A stretch of DNA of 12,538 nucleotides, from contig CAZGTQ010000146.1 in NCBI GenBank assembly GCA_964528575.1, positions 1 to 12,538 of the forward strand, in the 5' to 3' direction. The notes under the pieces are model-generated. The model was not told the DNA's origin. It did no database searches and saw nothing but the letters and a program-made list of their open reading frames with translations. The stretch is from CAZGTQ01 sp964528575 (GTDB lineage Bacteria > Planctomycetota > UBA1135 > GCA-002686595). The translations under genes and the position numbers were made by a program. Within the stretch, counting starts at the first letter, position 1. Each line of letters starts with the position of its first letter. Below are positions 7,713 to 12,538 of the stretch, piece after piece.

Positions 7713-9442
7713 GCGCGGAGCTGATCCGGGTCGGGAGCGTCGACGAGCTGCGGCGGACGGGCATGAAGGTCGTCAAGACGCCGAGCGCGCCGGTGCTCGT
7801 GCTCCACCACGAGGGAGCGTTCCGCGCGCTCGACAACCGCTGCCCGCACATGGGGTTCCCGCTGCACCAGGGCGACGTGCACGACGGGCTGCTCGACTGT
7901 CACTGGCACCACGCGCGCTTCGACGTGACGTGCGGGCAGACGCTCGACCCGTGGGCGGACGACGTGGACGCCTACCGCGTCGTGATCGAGGGCGGCGACG
8001 TGTTCGTCGATCCGACGCGGCCGCCGCGCGACCACCGCGCGCACGGGCTCGAGCGCCTCGCGCGCGGGCTCGAGGACGACCTGCGGCTCGTCGTCGCGAA
8101 GGCGGTGCTCGAGCTCGACCGCGCGGGCGCCCTGGCGCGCGAGGCGGCGCTCGCGGCGGCGCGCTTCGGCGCGAGCGAGCGCGACGACGGCTGGTCGGTC
8201 GGGCTCTCGATCCTGTCGGCGATGACGAACGTGCGCGCGAGCCTGGGCGAGGCGGACCGCTCGCGCGCGCAGGTGCACGCGATCGCGCGGATCGCGCGCG
8301 ACTGCGCCGGGCGGCCGCGGCGGCGTCCGCAGCCGGCGCTCGCCGGGACGGGCCGCGACCGCGACGGGCTGCGCTCGTGGCTGCGCGAGACCGTCGAGGT
8401 GCGCGACGCCGGCGGCGCGGAGCGCGTGCTGGCGGCGCTCGTGCGCGAGCACGGCGCGCCGGCGGCGATCGACGCGTGCTACGCGGCGTGCACCGACCAT
8501 CGCTACGCGGACGTCGGGCACACGCTCGATTACGCGACCAAGTGCGCGGAGCTGTGCGAGGGCCTCGCGCTCGACCCGCGCGGCGAGGACGCGGAGCGGC
8601 TCGTGACGTCGCTCGTGCCTCAGCTCTCTGCGATGGCGCGCATGGAGGAGACGTCGGCGTGGCGGCGGCCGGTCGACGTCGCGGAGCTCGTCGTGCGCGC
8701 GTGGGGCGACGTGCCGGAGGCGCCGTTCGCCGCGCCGGCGGACGACGGGCCGCTCGAGGACGAGGACGCGCTCGTCGCGCTGCTCCTGTCGGACGAGCCG
8801 GCGCAGGCCGCGACGGAGCTCGCACGCCGCGTCGCGTGCGGGCAGTCGCCGATCGCGCTCGCGGACGCGGTCGTCACGGCGTCGGTCGAGCGCGTGCTGC
8901 GCTTCGGCACGGCGAACGAGCTGGCGGACTGGGACACGGTGCACCACACGCTGACGTACGCGAACGCGGTCGCGGAGGGGATGCGCCGCGCGCCGTCGCG
9001 CGAGCTGTTCCGCGCGGTGCTCGACGGCGCGATGTCGGTCTACCTCGACCGCTTCCTGAACATCCCGGCCGCCGCGCCGCCCGCCGCCGCGGACGTGGAG
9101 CCGCCGGAGGCGCTCGCCGCGCTGCTCGCGCTCTACGACGGCCGCAGCCGCGTCGACGAGGCGACGGGGCTCGCCTGGACGTTCCTCGCGCGCGGCGGCG
9201 ACCCGCGGCGTCTGTTCGCGACGCTGGGCACGGTGGTCCTGCGCGAGGACTGCGAGTTCCACGAGTTCCAGGAGCTCGAGATCGCCTGGCGCCGTCTCGA
9301 GCGCCGCGGCGACCACCCGAGCACGCACCGCGCGCTCGCGGCGTGCGCCCGCTGGATCGCAGCGCGCTTCCCGACGCCCCGCGGCCGCGAGCAGACGTTC
9401 GACATCGCCCGCCGCCTCGAACGCGGCGACAAGCTCTTCTGA
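7709..9442 (+). CDS. Rieske [2Fe-2S] domain fused to a large His-rich helical domain of unknown function
   Basis: This is a 577-residue fusion. Residues 1-101 form a ferredoxin-type Rieske domain with ligands Cys45 and His47 (CPH) and Cys64 and His67 (CHWH), all present. Residues from about 112 to 577 are predicted mostly helical, with no signal peptide or membrane segment. Within them several His/acidic segments recur: GWSVGLSILSAMTNV (161-175), VHAIARIARDCAGRP (189-203), TDHRYADVGHTLDYATK (262-278), WDTVHHTLTYANAV (408-421) and REDCEFHEFQELEIAWRR (512-529). I believe similar Rieske-plus-helical proteins occur in other bacteria, but I know of no established function. The segments could bind a metal or haem, or form a questin-oxidase-like fold; both are guesses. 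AGGGAG lies 6 nt before the ATG, which overlaps the DUF72 stop. The ORF is certain; the Rieske call is strong. Confidence 0.9.
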   Translation: MSAELIRVGSVDELRRTGMKVVKTPSAPVLVLHHEGAFRALDNRCPHMGFPLHQGDVHDGLLDCHWHHARFDVTCGQTLDPWADDVDAYRVVIEGGDVFVDPTRPPRDHRAHGLERLARGLEDDLRLVVAKAVLELDRAGALAREAALAAARFGASERDDGWSVGLSILSAMTNVRASLGEADRSRAQVHAIARIARDCAGRPRRRPQPALAGTGRDRDGLRSWLRETVEVRDAGGAERVLAALVREHGAPAAIDACYAACTDHRYADVGHTLDYATKCAELCEGLALDPRGEDAERLVTSLVPQLSAMARMEETSAWRRPVDVAELVVRAWGDVPEAPFAAPADDGPLEDEDALVALLLSDEPAQAATELARRVACGQSPIALADAVVTASVERVLRFGTANELADWDTVHHTLTYANAVAEGMRRAPSRELFRAVLDGAMSVYLDRFLNIPAAAPPAAADVEPPEALAALLALYDGRSRVDEATGLAWTFLARGGDPRRLFATLGTVVLREDCEFHEFQELEIAWRRLERRGDHPSTHRALAACARWIAARFPTPRGREQTFDIARRLERGDKLF

Positions 9443-9443
9443 C

Positions 9444-9456
9444 CCGGTACTACCGG
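9444..9456. other. Small dyad between two convergent stops
   Basis: CCGGTA (9444-9449) and TACCGG (9451-9456) flank a single base, between the Rieske stop (9440-9442) and the M28 stop (TAG on the - strand, 9450-9452). As RNA it could form only a 5-bp stem with a 3-nt loop on either strand, with no T-tract. It is the only structure between the two convergent genes, so it is a weak candidate for bidirectional termination. Confidence 0.25.
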
Positions 9457-10703
9457 CGGCGCTCGAGCACCGTCGTCAGGCTCGCGTGGCCGGCCGTGTC
9501 GAGCGCGCGCACGCCGAAGAAGAAATCGTCGCAGACGACGCCCGCGAGGACGTGCTCGGTGCCCTCGACGCGCGCGAAGTGCTCCCACACCGGCGAGGTC
9601 GTCTCGCGCCAGACGACCTCGTACGCCGTGGCGCCGGGCGACGGGCGCCACGACAAGCGCGTGTCGTAGCTGACCGCGCCGCGCACGCGCAGGCGCTCGG
9701 GGCGCGGCGGCGCGAGCGCGAGGCGGCAGAGCGCGGCGCCGTTGACGCGCGCGACACGGGCGACGTAGCGCTCGTCGACGTGCTCGGGAAGGTCGCCGTA
9801 CGAGACGCCGTCCTCGGTGCGCACGTCCTGGTGCTGGCGCTCGTAGACCTCGCGCGCCTCGGTGAAGCGCACCGCCGGGATGCCGCGCTCGAAGAACGGA
9901 ATGTGGTCGCCGCCGCGGCCGCGGCGGTCGAGGCGGAAGATCATGCGGACCTCCGCGTCGGGGACCCAGGCGAGCGCGCTCTCGCGCACGAGGCGCGCGA
10001 GCTCGCGCGACGACGAGTCGTACTCCGCTCCCCCCGCGAACACGCGCATCGTGCGGTCGTCGACCGCGCCGTCGGGGCCCTCGACCCCGCCGACGATGTC
10101 GTTCGTGAACATCGCGTCGACCGCGAGGCCCTGCTGCGCCGCCTGCTCGGCGAAGTGCGTGCTGCCGAACAAGCCCTGCTCCTCGCCCGTGACGCACAGG
10201 AACACCAGATTCGCCGTGAGCTCGTGCGCGGAGAGCACGCGAGCGAGCTCGAGCACGACCGCCGTGCCGCTCGCGTCGTCGTCCGCGCCCGGCGCGTATG
10301 CCTCCGCGTCGTCCCCGCCGCTCGCGCGCGAGTCGTAGTGACCGCAGACGACGTACGTGCGGCCGAGCGGATCGCCCTGCGTCCCCGGCAAGAAGCCGTA
10401 CACGTTCGTCAGCTCGCCCTCGTGGCCGCCGGCGCTCGCGGTGAACGTCTGCGTGCGCACTTCGAGTCGGCCGCCCGTCGCCTCGGACGACGCGCGCAGG
10501 TCCGCCTCGATCCAGCGCGCCGCGGCGCCGACCCCGACGGTGTCCGAGTCGGTGCGCGAGAACGTGTGGCGCGTGTGGAAGCCGGCGAGCGCGTCGACGC
10601 GCGCGCGGATGCGCTCGGCGGAGACGCGCTCGAGGAGCGCGGGGATCGGATCGCCGCCGATCGGCAAGACGACGAGCGACAGGACGAGCGGGATCTGGAG
10701 CAT
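9450..10703 (-). CDS. Secreted M28-family zinc aminopeptidase with C-terminal fibronectin-III-like domain
   Basis: This is a 417-residue exported metallopeptidase. A short hydrophobic N-terminus (MLQIPLVLSLVVLPIGG) resembles a signal peptide, with no lipobox Cys. The M28 domain spans about residues 30-330 and keeps all five ligands of the two-zinc site by comparison with Vibrio aminopeptidase: His122 (CGHYDS), bridging Asp142 (PGADDDASG), Glu175 (TGEEQG, with Glu174 as general base), Asp202 (TNDIVGG) and His291 (RQHQD). Residues about 333-417 look like a fibronectin-III beta-sandwich (RLSWRPSPGATAYEVVWRE, then FFFGVRALDTAGHAS). It likely trims N-terminal residues from peptides outside the cytoplasm; the exact specificity is unknown. 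AGGAGG sits 9 nt before the ATG at 10703. It converges on the Rieske gene with 7 nt between stops. Confidence 0.94.
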   Translation of the reverse strand: MLQIPLVLSLVVLPIGGDPIPALLERVSAERIRARVDALAGFHTRHTFSRTDSDTVGVGAAARWIEADLRASSEATGGRLEVRTQTFTASAGGHEGELTNVYGFLPGTQGDPLGRTYVVCGHYDSRASGGDDAEAYAPGADDDASGTAVVLELARVLSAHELTANLVFLCVTGEEQGLFGSTHFAEQAAQQGLAVDAMFTNDIVGGVEGPDGAVDDRTMRVFAGGAEYDSSSRELARLVRESALAWVPDAEVRMIFRLDRRGRGGDHIPFFERGIPAVRFTEAREVYERQHQDVRTEDGVSYGDLPEHVDERYVARVARVNGAALCRLALAPPRPERLRVRGAVSYDTRLSWRPSPGATAYEVVWRETTSPVWEHFARVEGTEHVLAGVVCDDFFFGVRALDTAGHASLTTVLERRR

Positions 10704-10754
10704 GCGCCTCTTCCTCCTGCGGCCGCGGCCGGCCGTCGCGAGGCGCGGATCGTA

Positions 10755-10955
10755 TCAGCCGCCGCGGCTCTGCATCGCGCGCACGATACGGTCGGCGCGC
10801 TTGTCCGCGAGGTGGTCGTTCACGACGAGGACCGCGTGCACCGCGCCCGGCAGCCAGAAGAAGAGGGTCAGGAGCAGATTGAGGGCGGCTTGCATCGGCC
10901 GCCCACAGATCAGGACCGCGACGGGCGGGATCAGGATCGCGAGCAGGTACAGCAT
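10755..10955 (-). CDS. Pmp3/YqaE (UPF0057) small membrane protein
   Basis: This 66-residue protein has two membrane helices (about 2-17 and 22-47) and the family core YLLAILIPPVAVLICGRP, NLLLTLFFWLPGAVHA and VVNDHLADKR. Pmp3 proteins sit in the cytoplasmic membrane, are often stress-induced, and in yeast affect membrane potential and cation uptake; the bacterial role is poorly defined. I chose the ATG at 10955 because the family normally begins at this MLYLLAI segment. An in-frame GTG at 10982 would add nine residues (MPLPTNACA). Neither start has a clear Shine-Dalgarno, so the start remains open. The gene lies 51 nt before the M28 start and follows the AlkD-like gene on the same strand, so it may be read from the same transcript. 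Confidence 0.9.
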   Translation of the reverse strand: MLYLLAILIPPVAVLICGRPMQAALNLLLTLFFWLPGAVHAVLVVNDHLADKRADRIVRAMQSRGG

Positions 10956-10987
10956 GGCGCAGGCGTTGGTGGGAAGCGGCACGCCGC

Positions 10988-11037
10988 GCTTTCAGAGGGC
11001 GCTTTCAGCGGCTCTTTCGGAGGGCGCTTTCAGCGGC
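10988..11037 (-). repeat. 25-bp tandem repeat (two units, four sub-units) starting at the AlkD-like stop codon
   Basis: On the - strand two 25-bp units follow each other (11037-11013 and 11012-10988), differing at only two positions. The shared 18-bp core reads GAGGGCGCTTTCAGCGGC on the + strand (10995-11012 and 11020-11037). Each unit splits into two half-units around GAAAG, so GAAAG recurs every 12-13 nt four times. The first unit includes the gene's stop codon (TGA, 11032-11030). Several sub-units form small hairpins such as CGCT-GAA-AGCG. It fills most of the gap to the Pmp3 gene. Function is unknown. Confidence 0.8.
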
Positions 11038-11722
11038 CCTGCGCCGCGAGGCGCCGGCGCACCGGCGCGCTCTCCAGCTCGCGCTTCGCGTGCCGGCCGA
11101 TCCAGCGCTCGGTGCGCTCGTCCGAGTCCGCCAGACGCGCGGCGGTCGCGAGCGCGGCTGCATGGAGCGCGACGTTGCGCTTGCCGATCGCGCGCAGCGC
11201 CATGTCGACCGCCTTCTTGACGAAGTTGCGCTCGTCGGACGCCGCCCGCTCGACGAGCGGCAGGCAGGCGACGAAGCGCTCGTCCGCGGCGCTGCGGTCG
11301 TGCGCAGCGAGGCTCCAGACCAGTGCGAAGGCCGCGCGCTTGTGGAATTCGCCGCGCGCGCGCGCCCACGGCGCCGGCTTCTTCCACGCGTGCGGCGCGC
11401 GGTCGAAGAGGTGGAAGCAGACGGTGTCGACGACCGCCCAGTTGTCGAAGTCCTTCGCCCACGCGTCCATCTGGCGCGCCGTGACGCGGCTCGGCTCGTC
11501 GACGAAGGCCGCGAGCAGGCGCGCTTCGTACCGGCCGCTCGCCCAGAGCTCCTGGGCGAGCGCGTGGTCCTTGCCGATCTGCTTCGCGTAGGCCCTCGTC
11601 GCCCCCACCGTCACGCCGAACGCGTGGTCCGACGGGATCGCGTAGCGCGCCATGCTCGCGAGCTGCTTCTTCGTCCCGCGGCTCTCGAGCCAGCGGAGCG
11701 CTTCCTTCGCCGTGACCGTCAC
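11030..11722 (-). CDS. AlkD-like DNA alkylation repair protein (HEAT-repeat glycosylase family)
   Basis: This 230-residue, mostly helical protein belongs to the AlkD family (PF08713 type), whose members flip out and excise alkylated purines such as N3- and N7-alkyl bases. It begins TAKEALRWLESRGTKKQLASMARY and continues with paired amphipathic helices typical of HEAT-like repeats. The segment DFDNWAVVDTVCFHLF places Trp95 and Asp99 four apart, as in Bacillus AlkD (Trp109, Asp113). Arg129 in HKRAAFALVW may match the third active-site residue, Arg148; that correspondence is my inference. The GTG start at 11722 overlaps the SRPBCC stop by GTGA, which decides it over the longer open frame that runs upstream through the SRPBCC gene. 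A 25-bp tandem repeat begins at its stop. The family call is good; glycosylase activity is probable but untested. Confidence 0.88.
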   Translation of the reverse strand: MTVTAKEALRWLESRGTKKQLASMARYAIPSDHAFGVTVGATRAYAKQIGKDHALAQELWASGRYEARLLAAFVDEPSRVTARQMDAWAKDFDNWAVVDTVCFHLFDRAPHAWKKPAPWARARGEFHKRAAFALVWSLAAHDRSAADERFVACLPLVERAASDERNFVKKAVDMALRAIGKRNVALHAAALATAARLADSDERTERWIGRHAKRELESAPVRRRLAAQGR

Positions 11723-12201
11723 GTCGCGAGGATCCCGTCGAGAACGCGGTAGCCGGCGGCAATTCCTTGCTCCATGCCCGACGCGAGCGCGGCATCGCGC
11801 GCCTCCTTCGACGGGTAGTGCATGACGATCTCGAGCGCCGTCGCGGCGCCGCCCGCGGCCTCGGTCAAGACGAGCGTCGCGACCTGCTCGCCCGCCTGGG
11901 GCGCGCACCCCGTGTCGAACGTCTCCGTGCGCACGAGACGCTCGGGCGCGCTCACCTCGCGGTACGTCCCGTGCATCGCGATCGCGACGTCGTCCGGGCC
12001 GCGCCAGACATGACGGAACGCGCCGCCGACGCGCACGTCGTTCTCGCACGCGATCGTCGACCAGCCGGGAGGCCCGTTCATCCAGCGGGAGAGCAGCTCG
12101 GGCCGCGTCATCGCCTCGTAGACGAGGGCGCGCGGGGCCTGGAAGCGGCGCGTGATCACGATCTCGCGCTCTCCGCGCGCGGTGACCTTCAACGTGTCCA
12201 T
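11719..12201 (-). CDS. SRPBCC / AHSA1-domain protein
   Basis: This 160-residue protein has the AHSA1-type START-like fold (SRPBCC superfamily), which forms a helix-grip hydrophobic cavity. Family landmarks are ITRRFQAPRALVYEAMTRPELLSRW (16-40) near the start, GGAFRHVW and MHGTYREVSAPERLVRTETF in the middle, and YPSKEARDAALASGMEQGIAAGYRVLDGIL at the end. I chose the ATG at 12201 because the domain begins there and GAAAGG lies about 8 nt upstream; a longer in-frame start would run into the ArsR gene. It sits 4 nt after that gene's stop, the common ArsR-SRPBCC pairing. In such pairs the ligand or reaction is usually unknown, and no catalytic residues can be named here. The stop overlaps the AlkD-like gene, which suggests a three-gene operon. 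Confidence 0.92.
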   Translation of the reverse strand: MDTLKVTARGEREIVITRRFQAPRALVYEAMTRPELLSRWMNGPPGWSTIACENDVRVGGAFRHVWRGPDDVAIAMHGTYREVSAPERLVRTETFDTGCAPQAGEQVATLVLTEAAGGAATALEIVMHYPSKEARDAALASGMEQGIAAGYRVLDGILAT

Positions 12202-12205
12202 AAGA

Positions 12206-12538
12206 TCAGCCTTTCTTGTCAGGTGCCTGCAGCTCGTCGAGCACGTCGTCGAGCCGGGCGAAGTTCGCCTCCCACGCCGCGCGGCAGGCATCCGTCCAGT
12301 CGGACGCCTCGGCCAGCGGCCCGGGGTTCAAGCTGCAGGCGTGCGTGCGGCCGACGACGCGACGTCGGACGAGCCCGGCCCGCTCGAGCACCTTGAGGTG
12401 CTTCGACGACGCGGCGAGGGACACGTCGAACGGGGCCGCGAGCTCGCCCACGCTGCGCTCGCCCTCGACGAGCAGGGCGAGCATCCCGCGCCGCACCGGG
12501 TGGGCGAGCGCGTGGAACGTGACATCGAGGGTGGCCGA
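12206..12538 (-). CDS. ArsR/SmtB-family winged-helix regulator, 5' partial
   Basis: About 110 residues are visible and the frame is open to the right edge, so the start lies outside the window. The visible part opens with LDVTFHALAHPVRRGMLALL, the usual first helices of ArsR proteins, so only a few residues are missing. The GTG at 12496 and later ATG are internal. The winged helix follows: SVGELAAPFDVSLAASSKHLKVLERAGLVRRRVVGR, including the recognition helix SLAASSKHLKVL. No metal-binding Cys cluster of the classic arsenic sensors (ELCVCDL type) is present, so this belongs to the metal-independent group usually paired with SRPBCC proteins. It probably represses its own operon from a site beyond the window edge; that is inference. 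Confidence 0.93.
   Translation of the reverse strand, partial: SATLDVTFHALAHPVRRGMLALLVEGERSVGELAAPFDVSLAASSKHLKVLERAGLVRRRVVGRTHACSLNPGPLAEASDWTDACRAAWEANFARLDDVLDELQAPDKKG

Noticed and set aside
7631..9328. Minus-strand frame of 565 codons opposite the Rieske gene
   Set aside because: It is low-complexity antisense translation, whereas the + strand frame has a complete Rieske motif and a coupled start.
9486..11591. Plus-strand frame of 701 codons across the M28, Pmp3 and AlkD-like genes
   Set aside because: It crosses three separate real genes on the other strand and has shadow-type composition.
11719..12291. A longer N-terminus for the SRPBCC protein, starting at 12291
   Set aside because: The extra 30 residues overlap the ArsR coding end, lie before the conserved domain and have shadow composition; the ATG at 12201 has a ribosome site.

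Overview
The window is about 12.5 kb of very GC-rich DNA, roughly three quarters G+C by eye, almost fully packed with genes. It comes from a bacterium with two-component signalling and a conventional C5-pathway haem biosynthesis set. The strong GC bias at third codon positions leaves long open frames on the antisense strand, none of which looks real. I cannot name the organism. The base composition and gene families would fit Myxococcota, Planctomycetota or a similar high-GC phylum. The order hemB-hemL-kinase-regulator-hemE-hemY resembles the haem locus of Leptospira, where the HemK/HemR two-component system sits among the hem genes.

Positions 1-6652 (+ strand) form one haem operon: hemB (start lies left of the window), hemL, a sensor histidine kinase, an OmpR/PhoB-type response regulator, hemE, and a HemY-type FAD oxidase. 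Most junctions are stop/start overlaps (GTGA or TGATG). The regulator-hemE junction is the exception. It holds a 69-bp array of 14-bp imperfect repeats in which two tiny open frames link the regulator stop to the hemE start through three successive ATGA overlaps. I consider this the most unusual structure in the window.

Positions 6653-6863 form a non-coding spacer with several GC-rich hairpins, including a 26-bp perfect palindrome and a diverged copy 35 bp upstream. It is a plausible terminator and repeat region.

Positions 6864-9442 (+ strand) hold a two-gene unit: a DUF72/YecE-like protein, overlapping by ATGA with a 577-residue protein that joins an N-terminal Rieske [2Fe-2S] domain to a large helical domain of unknown function with recurring His/acidic segments.

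Positions 9450-12538 (- strand) read leftwards: an ArsR-family regulator (start lies right of the window), an AHSA1/SRPBCC protein, an AlkD-like DNA alkylation repair protein, a Pmp3/YqaE small membrane protein, and a secreted M28 aminopeptidase with a C-terminal fibronectin-III-like domain. The M28 gene converges on the Rieske gene, with only 7 nt between their stops. A second stop-codon-spanning tandem repeat, with a 25-bp unit, follows the AlkD-like gene.
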